A stretch of DNA of 64,000 bases from Desulfobulbus sp. (GCA_009780825.1 WQZH01000004.1:1-64000), one strand, 5' to 3'; positions 46,836 to 56,559 are shown, counted from the first letter of the stretch. The notes: generated from the letters alone by a model not told the origin. Program-made: numbers and translations.

Positions 46836-46928
46836 CCATTCCAGCGCATGTTCCCGGCCGGAACTCGCATGGAGAACTCAATGCGCGAGCGCTCCCCGGG
46901 CCGGCCGGAGCAGACACGGCCATCCCCG

Positions 46929-47780
46929 TTAACGCGCCTGGAGCTGCCGTTGAACCATCTGTAAATCCTGCCAGGCCGCTTTCTTCAATTCGACATTTTG
47001 CAAGAGGAAACGGGGGTGAAAGGTCGCCATGACCTGGAGCGGTTCGCCACCAGGATTCCTCTGGCCACAGGGGTGAAACCGGCCGCGCATCCGCACAAGC
47101 GTCTCCTGCGCTCCCACCAGAGAACGAACCGCGATCTCGCCCATGGCGCACACCAGTCTGGGGCGTACCAGTTCAATCTCCCGCATCAGATACCCATAGC
47201 AGCACCGCATGCTGTCGTCTTGAGGCGCCTCCGCAGGCGGCGGGCAACATTTAACCGCGTTGGTCACGTAAACCTGTTCAGGTGTCAGGCCAATGGCGCG
47301 CATCATGTTCCAGAGCATGGCGTCCTCGGCTTCTCCAAACAGGGCCGCAGCGGAAAATTCCGCGTTCTGCGCGGAATAGTCGCCAACTACCAGCAGCAGC
47401 GCATCCGCCGTGCCGCTGCCATGGACCACTCCCTGCCTGGCCGATGCCAGGGAACACTGACGGCAGTCCTCTATTTCCCTGTCAAGGGCGCGCAATGTCG
47501 CCGCCATGCTCCCTGATCGTTCAGGATGCGGCACCTCGCCCCCTTCGGCCGACACCGTCTCGACCGCCTGCCTCTCGTTCCCGTTCGGCCGCGCCTGCCG
47601 GCAACCGGGACAGAGAAACTGCTGCAGCCCGGGGGAGAACGGATACTGCTCAATGCCCATCTGCTGATGGTAGCGCAGCAAGGTCCGTAAAGCACCGGCA
47701 AGGCGGAGGCTCTGGATCCGATCGGGCGACGCCGGTTCCTGGGCCGGATTTGCGCCGTGGGATGCGCCCTCACCTGCCAT
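46929..47780 (-). CDS. Divergent family-4-like uracil-DNA glycosylase
   Basis: 283 residues. The C-terminal 200 residues follow the [4Fe-4S] uracil-DNA glycosylase pattern. Cluster cysteines are in CRQC, KCCPP and RCC, followed by the core MREIELVRPRLVCAMGEIAVRSLVG and a C-terminal TFHPRFLL, where H-P is typical. Motif A is GDYSAQNAEF instead of the usual GEAPG, so activity may be altered. The first 80 residues are family-external and contain CPGC. ATG 47780 overlaps the end of ftsB, so it is probably co-translated with it. Confidence 0.72.
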   Translation of the reverse strand: MAGEGASHGANPAQEPASPDRIQSLRLAGALRTLLRYHQQMGIEQYPFSPGLQQFLCPGCRQARPNGNERQAVETVSAEGGEVPHPERSGSMAATLRALDREIEDCRQCSLASARQGVVHGSGTADALLLVVGDYSAQNAEFSAAALFGEAEDAMLWNMMRAIGLTPEQVYVTNAVKCCPPPAEAPQDDSMRCCYGYLMREIELVRPRLVCAMGEIAVRSLVGAQETLVRMRGRFHPCGQRNPGGEPLQVMATFHPRFLLQNVELKKAAWQDLQMVQRQLQAR

Positions 47781-47835
47781 GTCCCAGCCGCTCCCGCCTC
47801 TGCCGGCCAAACCTGACTCCGACTGCCGCCATATC

Positions 47836-48165
47836 TTATTCCTTTTTCTTTTTGGGTGGCTCGAACTCAAAGACCGTTTCGTTCTTGCGCAGCAAGCCAT
47901 GTTTCTTCCGCGCCACCTCTTCCAAATACTTGTCATCGGAACGCAGCCGGTTGATATCTTCGGTCAACTCGGTATTTCTCGCTTCAAGACGGCTGTTTTC
48001 CTCGGCGAGTGCGGCCATATCCCTCTTCAATTGCAGGTAATGGAACAACCCCCGCCCAGGAGCGAACATCACCCACAGCAGGAAAAAAACCACGATCACC
48101 CCGCCAAGAACCCAGAGTATCTTATTATCCGGGCGATTATTCTCGTGCTGTCTGCGTGTGGTCAT
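47836..48165 (-). CDS. ftsB: FtsB/DivIC-family septum protein
   Basis: 109 residues. A short cytoplasmic N-terminus, one membrane helix (about 16-35), and a leucine-zipper coiled coil (about 42-75) that ends before a basic tail (PPKKKKE). The architecture and the sequence KKHGLLRKNETVFEF match FtsB/DivIC, which links early and late divisome proteins. The gap to tatC (225 bp) has no supported gene. Confidence 0.8.
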   Translation of the reverse strand: MTTRRQHENNRPDNKILWVLGGVIVVFFLLWVMFAPGRGLFHYLQLKRDMAALAEENSRLEARNTELTEDINRLRSDDKYLEEVARKKHGLLRKNETVFEFEPPKKKKE

Positions 48166-48390
48166 ATGCTGCTTCGATTTCCTGTATTGAAATTAGGCAG
48201 GGAACATCCGAACAAGCAGTTACTGGCAGAGCGTCTGCCTGAGCCGATTGGCAAACTGCCATCAAATATCCGTCGGTCCCGAACAACCGGGCGGCCCACA
48301 ACTTCCCTGACTGGAGGAACCGTCGTTTTCCTGCGGCGCCGCGCTCTCCGGACCATCTCCTTGCAACTGGCAGCCATCGGCAACCGGACC

Positions 48391-49125
48391 TCAATCATCC
48401 AGAGAGGAGGGCTTCTTTTCCTTCCGCTCGCCAAGCCTCATCAACCTGATCAGCAAAATGCCCGACTCATAGAGCAGATACAACGGCACGCCCATCAGTG
48501 CCATGTTGAAAATATCCGGGGTCGGGGTCAGGACAGCGGCGAGTATGGCGACCACCAGCACCGCGTACCGCCTGTTCTTCTCATAGGTCCTCCGGGAAAT
48601 GACCCCGACCAGGGAACTGAAAACCATAAAGACAGGCAGTTCAAAAATAATCCCGAAACCAAACAGAAAAAGGGTCACAAAGGTGACGAAACGGTCCACC
48701 GAGATCACTGCCCGCAGTTCCTCGGATTGAAAGCCCAGCAGAAAACTGATGCCAAAAGGCAGGGTGATGCAGGCGCAAAAAATCGTGCCGCTGTAGAAAA
48801 GCACGCAGGTCGCCACCACAAACCAGCCCAAAGTTTTTCCGGTCACCCCGAAGGGTTTGCCCATAGCTTTCCACAGCACGAACATACACAACGGCATGAG
48901 CAGGTAAAGCGCGCCGAAAAAGGCCAGATTGACATGGGCGAGAAAAGGGGCGGCCACGGAAAAAAAATAGAGCTTTTCGCCGAAATGATGCTGCAACCCG
49001 GTCAACAGCCGGCTGGAGAGCAGAAAAAGGACCACCGTGGTCCCCACGATGGCAAAAATGAGTGTTTTGAGGAACCCGCGCAACTCAAGCAAAAAAATGG
49101 CAAACGATTTCAAATGAGCGTTCAT
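48391..49125 (-). CDS. tatC: Sec-independent translocase protein TatC
   Basis: 244 residues with six membrane helices. It shows the N-terminal FAIFLLELRGFLK, a central LFYSGTIFCACITLPFG, and RRYAVLVVAILAAVLTPTPDIFNMALMGVPLYLLYE, which is typical of TatC. It is the receptor of the twin-arginine translocase that exports folded cofactor proteins. No tatA gene is next to it. ATG 49125 is taken as the start; 49155 is also in frame and neither has a clear ribosome-binding site. Confidence 0.9.
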   Translation of the reverse strand: MNAHLKSFAIFLLELRGFLKTLIFAIVGTTVVLFLLSSRLLTGLQHHFGEKLYFFSVAAPFLAHVNLAFFGALYLLMPLCMFVLWKAMGKPFGVTGKTLGWFVVATCVLFYSGTIFCACITLPFGISFLLGFQSEELRAVISVDRFVTFVTLFLFGFGIIFELPVFMVFSSLVGVISRRTYEKNRRYAVLVVAILAAVLTPTPDIFNMALMGVPLYLLYESGILLIRLMRLGERKEKKPSSLDD

Positions 49126-49311
49126 GGGCGCGTCCAGTGAACAGGTTGAGAGCATGGAATGGGGAGGTGCAAGGTAGCAAAACAGAGGAAGAATGGCAAT
49201 TGAATACCCGTTGCGTTTCCCAAGACGCCATGATAAAAGCCTTCACACCGATACACGGTCGCCGCGCAAGCGCCTGTCTTTTCACTCTCGTTCACGACCC
49301 GCCATACCATC

Positions 49312-50583
49312 ATGCTTGAACTACGCTTTGTCCGAGAAAACCTGGAACTGGTCCGCCAGAAAAGTCTTCTTCGCGGCGTCGATGCGCAACTCATCGACCG
49401 ATTTGCCGCAACCGACCAGCAGAGACTCGCGGTGATCGCCGAGGCCGAGGCGTTGAAAAACCGCCGCAATACGGTCTCAAAGACCATAGCCTTGCTCAAG
49501 CAGTCGGGCAGCGACGGGCAGGCCCAACCGCTGATCGCAGAAATGCGCCAGGTCTCGGATCGAATCAAAGAGTTGGACACGGTGCTGGCCGACATAGAGG
49601 CGGAGTTGCAGGATGTGATCATGACCATCCCCAACCTCTGCCACGATTCGGTGCCCGCTGGACAAGACGAGCGGGACAACATCGAGATCAAACGATGGGG
49701 CTCCCCCCCGGCCTTTTCCTTTCAACCTCGCCCACACTGGGAGATCGGCGAGACGCTTGGCATCCTTGATTTTGAGACCGCCGCCCGGCTCGCCGGCACC
49801 CGCTTTGCCCTGCTCAAGGGATTCGGCTCCCGGCTGTCGCGGGCCCTGATCAATTTCTTTCTCGATCTGCACACCCAGCGGCACGGCTACACAGAGGTCT
49901 TGCCGCCGTTCATGGTCAATGCCAGAAGCATGACCGGAACCGGCCAGCTGCCCAAATTCAAGGAAGATCTGTTCAAGGTGGAAGGGTGGGATCTTTGGCT
50001 GATCCCCACCGCCGAGGTACCGGTCACCAATATGCACGCCGGGACCACCATCGACGAGACCGCGCTGCCGCTGAAATATACCGCCTCCACGCCCTGCTTC
50101 CGCTCGGAAGCGGGGTCTTACGGCAAGGATACCCGGGGACTGATCCGGCAGCATCAATTCGAGAAGGTGGAACTGGTCAAATTCACCACCCCCGAAACAT
50201 CCTGGGACGAACTGGAAAGTCTGCTGACCGATGCCGAAACCGCCTTGAAATTGCTGGAACTGCCCTACCGGGTCATCACCCTATGTGGTGGCGATCTGGG
50301 TTTTTCCTCGGCAAAAACGTACGATATTGAGGTGTGGCTGCCGGGGCAGAACTGCTACCGTGAAATTTCTTCCTGCTCCAATTTCCTCGACTTTCAGGCC
50401 CGCCGGGCAGGTATCCGCTACCGTCCCAAGGGCGAGAAAAAGAGCCGCCTTGTCCACACCCTCAACGGTTCCGGACTTGCCGTCGGCCGGACCCTGGTGG
50501 CCATTTTGGAGAATTACCAGCAAGCCGATGGCACGGTGCGGCTGCCCAAAGTCCTGGAACCCTATTTCCAAGCCCGCTTCTGA
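49312..50583 (+). CDS. serS: Seryl-tRNA synthetase
   Basis: 423 residues, class II. The N-terminal tRNA-binding coiled coil (1-105) starts [13 protein letters not shown]. Motif 2 is [21 protein letters not shown] and motif 3 is [19 protein letters not shown]. Charges tRNA-Ser, and tRNA-Sec if present. Divergent from tatC, convergent with ddl. Confidence 0.96.
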   Translation: MLELRFVRENLELVRQKSLLRGVDAQLIDRFAATDQQRLAVIAEAEALKNRRNTVSKTIALLKQSGSDGQAQPLIAEMRQVSDRIKELDTVLADIEAELQDVIMTIPNLCHDSVPAGQDERDNIEIKRWGSPPAFSFQPRPHWEIGETLGILDFETAARLAGTRFALLKGFGSRLSRALINFFLDLHTQRHGYTEVLPPFMVNARSMTGTGQLPKFKEDLFKVEGWDLWLIPTAEVPVTNMHAGTTIDETALPLKYTASTPCFRSEAGSYGKDTRGLIRQHQFEKVELVKFTTPETSWDELESLLTDAETALKLLELPYRVITLCGGDLGFSSAKTYDIEVWLPGQNCYREISSCSNFLDFQARRAGIRYRPKGEKKSRLVHTLNGSGLAVGRTLVAILENYQQADGTVRLPKVLEPYFQARF

Positions 50584-50630
50584 GCGATGATCCAGGGTAT
50601 TTGTCCCGTCGCACAATCAGCATCCTTGGC

Positions 50631-51578
50631 CTATCCTTGGAAAGTATTGGGGTTCTCCCGGGCCAGCTCGATCAGACGGTTCAGCAGCGCGCTGAACGAA
50701 TAACCCGCTGCGGCTGCGGCCTGCGGCAGCAGACTGGTGGGAGTCATGCCCGGAATGGTATTGGTTTCCAGTAGATACAACTCATCTCCCGCCAGGATCA
50801 TATCCGTACGACTGTAGCCGCGCAGTTGCAGGCACACATGGGCGCGCACGGCATAGTCCTGCGCTTTGCGCCGCACCGCTTCGCTCACCTCGGCCGGGCA
50901 GATCTCCCGGCTGGCTCCCGGCTGGTACTTGGCCTCGTAATCGAAAAACTCGAATTTGGCATCGGGAATGATCTCGACCAGCGGAAGAGGCTCAGGGGCG
51001 CTATTCCCCAAAACTCCGGCGGTCAGCTCACGGCCCTTGATGTATTGCTCGACCATGACGCTGTTGTCGTGTCGCAGGGCCAGCCGCAGGGCCTCGGGTA
51101 GTTGGGCGGAATCGCGCACGATCGACATGCCGATGGACGATCCCTGACGTATCGGCTTGACCACGCAGGGCAGGCCGACCTCGGCGAGGATCCGGCCCGT
51201 ATCCCGCAGGTCGCGAGGTTCCACCATGATCCAGGGGGCCACGGGCAACCCGTTCAACCGGTACATGGTCTTGGCCAGATTTTTGTCCATGGCCAGGGCG
51301 CTGCCCAGCACGCCGGCGCCCTGGTAGGGGATGCCGAGCAAATCGAGGAACCCCTGAATGGTGCCATCCTCGCCGTTCACCCCATGGAGCAGGAGAAAGG
51401 CGACGTCAATCCCGGCGGCATCGTTGGCGATACGGGCCAGATCAATGGCAGGGTCGTAGCGAACCACTTCGTACCTGTCCAGATCGAGCGCCTGCTCCAC
51501 CCCGGCCGCGCCCCGGAGCGAGACCTCGCGTTCATCAGATGTTCCTCCGGCAATCAACGCCAATCGAATCTTCGCCAT
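50631..51578 (-). CDS. ddl: D-alanine--D-alanine ligase
   Basis: 315 residues, ATP-grasp fold. The N-terminal AGGTSDEREVSLRG, the substrate loop GSSIGMSIV, and the end EINTIPGM (read as LLETNTIPGMTP) are all in place. Makes the D-Ala-D-Ala of peptidoglycan. ATG 51578 is preceded by GGGAGG. Opposite to serS with 47 bp between the ends. Confidence 0.94.
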   Translation of the reverse strand: MAKIRLALIAGGTSDEREVSLRGAAGVEQALDLDRYEVVRYDPAIDLARIANDAAGIDVAFLLLHGVNGEDGTIQGFLDLLGIPYQGAGVLGSALAMDKNLAKTMYRLNGLPVAPWIMVEPRDLRDTGRILAEVGLPCVVKPIRQGSSIGMSIVRDSAQLPEALRLALRHDNSVMVEQYIKGRELTAGVLGNSAPEPLPLVEIIPDAKFEFFDYEAKYQPGASREICPAEVSEAVRRKAQDYAVRAHVCLQLRGYSRTDMILAGDELYLLETNTIPGMTPTSLLPQAAAAAGYSFSALLNRLIELARENPNTFQG

Positions 51579-51779
51579 GGTCGGCCTCCCTGAAAATGGA
51601 CACGATGCATTGCACCCGATCTCTGATGCCGACATGTTACCATCACCCTCAAGAAAAACAATTAAAAGGGCGGAGGAGGAGCAAGGGCTTGACAGCGGAT
51701 GGGGCGGGACGCGTCCTGATGGACGACAAAGCCCTGCCTTCGCCGCACCGGTAAATTACCGGCAATTCCATTATTTGAT

Positions 51780-51808
51780 TTGACAAGATTTCGCAGAACA
51801 GATAGGTT
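51780..51808 (+). promoter_or_regulatory. Sigma-70 promoter of rpsU
   Basis: TTGACA (51780-51785), 17-bp spacer, TAGGTT (51803-51808), 64 bp before the rpsU start. A perfect palindrome CCGGTAA-A-TTACCGG (51748-51762) sits 17 bp upstream of the -35 and could be an operator. Confidence 0.6.
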
Positions 51809-51872
51809 ATCGACCCTAAACCATACCCTTACCAACGGCGAAGGCCGACCACCCAAAGGAAGTGATGCAACC

Positions 51873-52067
51873 ATGATCGAAGTAGATGTCAGAGGTGACC
51901 TTGAATACGCGATTAGGCAGTTGAAAAAGAAACTGCAAATCGATGGTATCAAACGAGAGCTGAAGCGGCGGGAATACTACGAGAAGCCCAGCGTCAAAAA
52001 GCGCCGCAAGACAGCGGAAGCCCTGCGTAAACTTCGCAAGTTCAACCGACTGAGAAGTCGGGTCTGA
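51873..52067 (+). CDS. rpsU: 30S ribosomal protein S21
   Basis: 64 residues, basic, normal length; EYYEKPSVKKRRKTAEALRK is diagnostic. S21 helps initiation by contacting the anti-Shine-Dalgarno region. ATG 51873 follows AAAGGAAG. In many proteobacteria rpsU precedes dnaG-rpoD; here it is about 8 kb away with its own promoter and terminator. Confidence 0.95.
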   Translation: MIEVDVRGDLEYAIRQLKKKLQIDGIKRELKRREYYEKPSVKKRRKTAEALRKLRKFNRLRSRV

Positions 52068-52072
52068 GCAGC

Positions 52073-53035
52073 GTGCCCCAACGGCATCCACCGTTGGGGC
52101 CTTTGTTTTCCCCCCTTTTTGTCCACACGCCTCTGCACGCCACTGCCCTTGCTCCACACCTGTCGGATTTTCTCCGCTACCTGACTATCCAGAGACGGCT
52201 GGCCAAGAATACCGTTGCCGCCTATGGGGCCGATCTGCGCGCCTTTCTCCGCTTTCTTGCCCGCCCGGCCGCACCGTTGCGAGAAAAAGTCGGCAAGGAA
52301 GAGGTGCAACAATTTTTCCAGCATTGCCATCAACAACGGATCAGCGCTCGGTCCAATGCCCGCCGGCTGGCGGCGCTGCGCGCCTTCTTTCTTTTCCTCG
52401 AACACCAAGGAGTGCTGACCGCCAATCCCCTGGATGAAATCGACGGACCCAAAATCGGCCGCAGCCTGCCCAAGGCCCTGACCGTTGCCGAAGTCGACAC
52501 GCTGCTTCGTCCGCCGGCCTCCTCCTCGCCCCTGGCGCTACGAAATTCCGCCATGCTCCATCTCCTGTACGCTTCGGGACTGCGGGTCTCTGAACTGGTC
52601 ACCCTGCCGATGAGCGGCTGCAACCTGAACAGCGGTCATCTCCGCATCTTGGGAAAGGGCAACAAAGAGCGGGTCGTCCCTTTTTCAGCGATAGCCGGAG
52701 AACGGGTGCGCGAATATCTCGCGCGGGGCCGGCCGCTGCTGCTCAAGGGCAAGCCGAGTCCGATGCTGTTTTGTTCCAACCGGGGAGGCGCCATGACCCG
52801 CGTCCGTTTCTGGCAAATCATCCGTCAAATCGCCCTGGCAGCCGGGATCACCAAAACAATCAGTCCGCACATGCTCCGCCACTCCTTTGCCACCCATCTG
52901 CTCGCCGGCGGCGCCGACCTGCGCTCAGTCCAGATGATGCTCGGCCATACCGACATCGCCACCACCCAAATCTATACCCATGTCGATGCCGACCGTCTGA
53001 AGACAATCCATCGGCGCTTCCACCCCCGCGGCTAG
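52073..53035 (+). CDS. Tyrosine recombinase XerC/XerD
   Basis: 320 residues if it starts at GTG 52073. An N-terminal SAM-like DNA-binding domain begins near residue 28 (APHLSDFLRYLTIQRRLAKN). The catalytic residues are R in ASGLRVSEL, H-x2-R in HMLRHSFATHLL, H in MLGHTDIATTQ, and the nucleophile Tyr in IYTH. The length fits the chromosome dimer resolvases. The annotated start lies in the rpsU terminator and no ATG follows before the domain, so the true start is probably a downstream TTG or CTG (52094-52150). XerC versus XerD cannot be settled by eye. Confidence 0.9.
   Translation: MPQRHPPLGPLFSPLFVHTPLHATALAPHLSDFLRYLTIQRRLAKNTVAAYGADLRAFLRFLARPAAPLREKVGKEEVQQFFQHCHQQRISARSNARRLAALRAFFLFLEHQGVLTANPLDEIDGPKIGRSLPKALTVAEVDTLLRPPASSSPLALRNSAMLHLLYASGLRVSELVTLPMSGCNLNSGHLRILGKGNKERVVPFSAIAGERVREYLARGRPLLLKGKPSPMLFCSNRGGAMTRVRFWQIIRQIALAAGITKTISPHMLRHSFATHLLAGGADLRSVQMMLGHTDIATTQIYTHVDADRLKTIHRRFHPRG
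52075..52109 (+). terminator. Rho-independent terminator of rpsU overlapping the xer frame
   Basis: A perfect 10-bp stem GCCCCAACGG with its complement (52075-52084, 52091-52100) and a 6-base loop, followed by CTTTGTTTT. It lies 8 bp after the rpsU stop, inside the first codons of the Xer open frame. Confidence 0.9.
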
Positions 53036-55167
53036 GCTGATTCTTCGTCTGCCGCCAACAGGCTGACCCGGAAAACCGTATGACCGGGTTCTGACTGGAC
53101 CTTGATGCTGCCGCCATGGGCCTGGACAATCCCATACGAAACCGGCAGGCCGAGTCCTGAGCCCTCGACAGCCTTGGTCGTAAAATATGGTTCGAAAATC
53201 CTGCCGAGATGCTCGGGCGCTATTCCCGGGCCGTCGTCCTCCACACATACCACGATCCACTCGTCCTCCCTGGCTGTCTTGAGCGTCAACCTCCCTCCGT
53301 GCTGTACCACGGCATCGGCGGCATTGATGATCAGATTGATGAAGACCTGACGGATTTGATCTTCGACTGCACTGATGCACAGGGTGTGGTGGTCATAGCA
53401 ACCCACCAGAGTAATCTTGCGCTCGTTCAGAAAATTCCGATACAGGGTCAGAATGTCCTCCAACAGTCGATGGATATCGAAGACCGTCTTGATCCCGGTG
53501 GATGGCCGGTTGAATTGCTGCAAATCCCGAATCAGCTTGCGCATCCGGTCGCATTCGCTTTCCGCCAGTTGCAGCAAGGTGGAGCTTTTGGCGTCCTGGC
53601 GCAGTCGTTGCTGGACATCGCGCAGGACAAAGCGGATGCCCAGCAGGGGATTGCCGAATTCATGCGCGATGGAACCTGCCAACTTGCCGACCGCTTCCAT
53701 CTTCTGGGCATGATGCAACTGTTCGACCAACTGTTGTTCACGGGTGATGTCTCGCACCATGCCCACAACATGGGTACGACGGCCATCACGATTCAAGACG
53801 GGGAAAACCGTGCCGCTCAGGGTAATGGCACGGCCTTGCGGAGTCGGGCGGGTAAAAGAGCCTGTCCAGGGTTCGCCTTGCTCGATGCTTGCCTGCACCT
53901 GAGCGATCTGATCGGCGAGGTTGGGCCCAAACAAACAGTCGAGCAGACTTTGTCCCTTCAACTCGTCGCCGTCGCGCCCTATCATCTGTTCAAAGCTGGC
54001 GTTGACATATTCAACGATGTTCTCCGCGTTGCCGATCAAAATCAGTGCCGTGGTCTGGCGAATCACTTTGGCAAACAGCAGTTTTTCCTGTTCCAGTTGC
54101 TGCTGGTGGCTGGTATCGGTATAGAAAATAGCGGCGCCCGTGCATTGTGCGTTCTCAATAACCGGATAAGAACGCAGAGTGACCAGAAGCGATGAACCGT
54201 CCGGCAAACACAGGGGCATTTCATCAGCGAACATGCCCCTGCTTTCGACGATAGTGGTCCGGATCAGCTCGCTTAAAGCCAGCGGCCGAGCAGTCTCCGG
54301 CCTGCCCACGGCAAGCAGGGCCAGAATATCCTTGCCGATGATCCTGGTCGCATCCGTTTCGGCAAAGTGTTCCAGACCCGCCCGGTTGATGAATATGCAC
54401 CGGTCTTCCGTATCCACACCCAGAACAACTTCTTCAGTGGCATCCAAAAACAGGCGCAACCGTTCCTCCTGAGTCACCAGATCCGTCAGGGCCTTGCGAC
54501 CGCTTGCGCAGAGAAAATTGAGCGCTTCGACCACCTGGTCGAACTCGTCCGGGTGGGTGGAAGCGGGGCGGTCCAGTTGCAGCGGTACGAGCTGTCCGCG
54601 TTTGAGGTCGATGTTCCCGGCATAGCTGGCCAAACGGGTCAGATGGCGGGTCAAGGCATTCTGAAAGAGGAAGAGAATGAAACCGGAGACCAGAAAGGTT
54701 TTGACCGCGTTGCTGACCAGCAAAACGATGATCCGTTGGGTCAGGCGCTGATAGATCCCTGCGAATGAGGCTGTTACCTGGAGCTGCCCGATCTCCTCGA
54801 TGTGGTTCTGGACCTTGTGGCGCAGCGGGTATACATGGGTGATGCTGGTGTCGCTGGGCTCGCCTCTGGACCAGACGGTCTGCCCGTCCATTTTCACCGC
54901 CGCCTGGACGATATCCTCGCGCTTGATCAGCCCTTCGAGCTGCAAATTGACCTGTAGCTCGTCGAGGGTCCAGACGCTCTCCTCAAGCGGCCGCAGACTG
55001 CTTTCCTCAATGACGTTGAAAAAGGTATAAATCCTATCGATGTCGCGGCGATAATCAAGATACAGTTGCAGGGCGGTGGCCAGGCAGGCGATCATGCTGC
55101 TGAACAGGATCACCTGAAAGGTGAGACGATAGGCTATGCTGTGTTTTTTCCAGGGCATCAGCGCCAC
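53032..55167 (-). CDS. Membrane PAS-domain sensor histidine kinase
   Basis: 711 residues. TM helix 1 (13-36), a periplasmic sensor region (37-145), TM2 (146-170), then PAS1 (about 238-355), PAS2 (about 366-480), a HisKA helix pair with the phosphorylated H502 (AGSIAHEFGNPL), and an HATPase domain (about 595-705) with NLIINAADAV, DDGPGIAPEHL and GSGLGLPVSYGIV. No response regulator is adjacent, so its partner is orphaned. The signal is unknown. The stop overlaps the end of the convergent xer gene by 4 bp. Confidence 0.93.
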   Translation of the reverse strand: MALMPWKKHSIAYRLTFQVILFSSMIACLATALQLYLDYRRDIDRIYTFFNVIEESSLRPLEESVWTLDELQVNLQLEGLIKREDIVQAAVKMDGQTVWSRGEPSDTSITHVYPLRHKVQNHIEEIGQLQVTASFAGIYQRLTQRIIVLLVSNAVKTFLVSGFILFLFQNALTRHLTRLASYAGNIDLKRGQLVPLQLDRPASTHPDEFDQVVEALNFLCASGRKALTDLVTQEERLRLFLDATEEVVLGVDTEDRCIFINRAGLEHFAETDATRIIGKDILALLAVGRPETARPLALSELIRTTIVESRGMFADEMPLCLPDGSSLLVTLRSYPVIENAQCTGAAIFYTDTSHQQQLEQEKLLFAKVIRQTTALILIGNAENIVEYVNASFEQMIGRDGDELKGQSLLDCLFGPNLADQIAQVQASIEQGEPWTGSFTRPTPQGRAITLSGTVFPVLNRDGRRTHVVGMVRDITREQQLVEQLHHAQKMEAVGKLAGSIAHEFGNPLLGIRFVLRDVQQRLRQDAKSSTLLQLAESECDRMRKLIRDLQQFNRPSTGIKTVFDIHRLLEDILTLYRNFLNERKITLVGCYDHHTLCISAVEDQIRQVFINLIINAADAVVQHGGRLTLKTAREDEWIVVCVEDDGPGIAPEHLGRIFEPYFTTKAVEGSGLGLPVSYGIVQAHGGSIKVQSEPGHTVFRVSLLAADEESA

Positions 55168-55250
55168 TTATCCTGCAGAGAGGCCATTTTTTGTCGAAAC
55201 GCCTTTTGCGTCTCATCGCATCAGGACACAAGCCGTTGACCGGCGCCGGC

Positions 55251-56024
55251 TCATGGATCGACAGCCAACAGAGGACTAGCCTGTTCGTGCCTGGCAAGCA
55301 GCAACCGGACCGCATATTCGTCCGGCAGACGCTGCCGTGCTTCCGCCAGAACCAGATCGGGGTGATTGTTGACCTCGCTCAAATGGGCCAGCACCAGAAG
55401 CCGTAACCGCTCCCTGGCCAGCTCAGCCGCCAAGGCGAGCGAATCGGCATTGGCCAGGTGACCGCGGCTGGAAAGCACCCGCTGCTGCAGCGGCAGGGGA
55501 TACGGCCCCTCCTTCACCATCCGGACGTCGTGGTTGGCTTCCAGGACTAAGGCCTGGCAGACGCGCAGATGATGGCGAATCAGCCGGGTGACCATGCCGG
55601 TATCGGTACAATAGCCCAAGTTGCTGCGGCCATCGCTGAGCACGAACCCCACCGGGTCGGCAGCGTCGTGGGAAACGGCAAAGGGATGGATGCACATGGC
55701 GTCGATCGTAAAGGGCTCGCCGACGCCAAACTCCCTGCGCACCGGCAACTTGCCCATTTTGGCCTCAGCCTCCCGCTGGGTCGCCTCGTTGGCGTAGACC
55801 GGCAGCCTGAGTTTGCGGGCCAGTATCCCGGCGCCCCTGATATGATCGTCGTGTTCGTGGGTCAAAACGAGCGCGGTCAAACTTTCCGGAGCAATGTGCA
55901 ATGACCGCAGGCGGTCAAGGATCTCTTTCCCCGAAAAACCATTATCGATGAGCACTCTGGTAGGCCCGGCCTCAACCAGGGTGCAGTTCCCCTTGCTGCC
56001 GCTGCCAAGAACCGAAAACCTCAC
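55251..56024 (-). CDS. Metallo-beta-lactamase-fold hydrolase (YycJ/WalJ-like)
   Basis: 257 residues from GTG 56024. Metal-binding motif LTHEHDDHIRG (H-x-H-x-D-H), further His in AVSHDAADP, D in CTDTGM, and a late AHLSEVNNHP. It resembles the YycJ/WalJ group of 5'-3' exonuclease-like proteins linked to cell-wall or DNA metabolism. GTG is preferred, because GGGGAGC precedes it and because it overlaps the dut stop (GTGA), so the two genes are coupled. Confidence 0.82.
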   Translation of the reverse strand: MRFSVLGSGSKGNCTLVEAGPTRVLIDNGFSGKEILDRLRSLHIAPESLTALVLTHEHDDHIRGAGILARKLRLPVYANEATQREAEAKMGKLPVRREFGVGEPFTIDAMCIHPFAVSHDAADPVGFVLSDGRSNLGYCTDTGMVTRLIRHHLRVCQALVLEANHDVRMVKEGPYPLPLQQRVLSSRGHLANADSLALAAELARERLRLLVLAHLSEVNNHPDLVLAEARQRLPDEYAVRLLLARHEQASPLLAVDP

Positions 56025-56521
56025 GGGTTGCTCCCCGTGCCGCCGGTGGGAGGACATCCATTCCCACTCAACCCGGTGTGTCCGAAACCGCCGCTGCCGC
56101 GTTCAGTGCCCGCGAGTTCCGCCACCACGCGCACCTCTGCCCGCGCCACCGGCGCCAGGATCATCTGGGCAATGCGGTCGCCTCGTCGGATGGTGAAAGG
56201 CATCCGGCCGAGGTTGATCAATGCGACCTTGATCTCCCCCCGATAATCGGCATCGATGGTCCCGGGCGCATTGATCACGGTGATGCCGTGCTTGAGCGCC
56301 AATCCGGACCGGGGCCGGATCTGGATTTCATACCCTGCGGGAATAGCCACCCCAAATCCGCAGGGGATCAGGCCGATCTCTCCCGGTTGCAGCTCGACCG
56401 GCTCCGGTATGGCCGCCGCCACATCCATGCCCGAAGCCAGCGCAGTGGCGTAGGCCGGCATGGTCAAGTCGGCGCTCTGCTCGGGATGCAGCCAACTCAG
56501 CTCAACGATTACGGTTTCCAT
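56021..56521 (-). CDS. dut: dUTP diphosphatase
   Basis: 166 residues, trimeric dUTPase. Motif 1 SGMDVAA, motif 2 RPRSGLA, motif 3 GTIDADYRGE (catalytic Asp), motif 4 RRGDRIAQM, motif 5 GSGGFGHTG. It hydrolyses dUTP to dUMP, keeping uracil out of DNA. A few residues after motif 5 are extra. Overlaps the beta-lactamase-fold gene by GTGA. Confidence 0.95.
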   Translation of the reverse strand: METVIVELSWLHPEQSADLTMPAYATALASGMDVAAAIPEPVELQPGEIGLIPCGFGVAIPAGYEIQIRPRSGLALKHGITVINAPGTIDADYRGEIKVALINLGRMPFTIRRGDRIAQMILAPVARAEVRVVAELAGTERGSGGFGHTGLSGNGCPPTGGTGSNP

Positions 56522-56559
56522 CCCCGCCTGTCATCCATTCTTTCAAGCCAATGCCATAC

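Noticed and set aside
48137..48434. Small gene (for example tatA) between tatC and ftsB
   Set aside because: The available minus-strand frames lack the N-terminal membrane helix of TatA and have arginine-rich translations.
47779..49140. 453-codon plus-strand open frame
   Set aside because: Antisense to ftsB and tatC; low-complexity, His/Gln/Lys-rich translation without a start signal.
53209..54195. 328-codon plus-strand open frame
   Set aside because: Antisense to the histidine kinase, which has all expected motifs.
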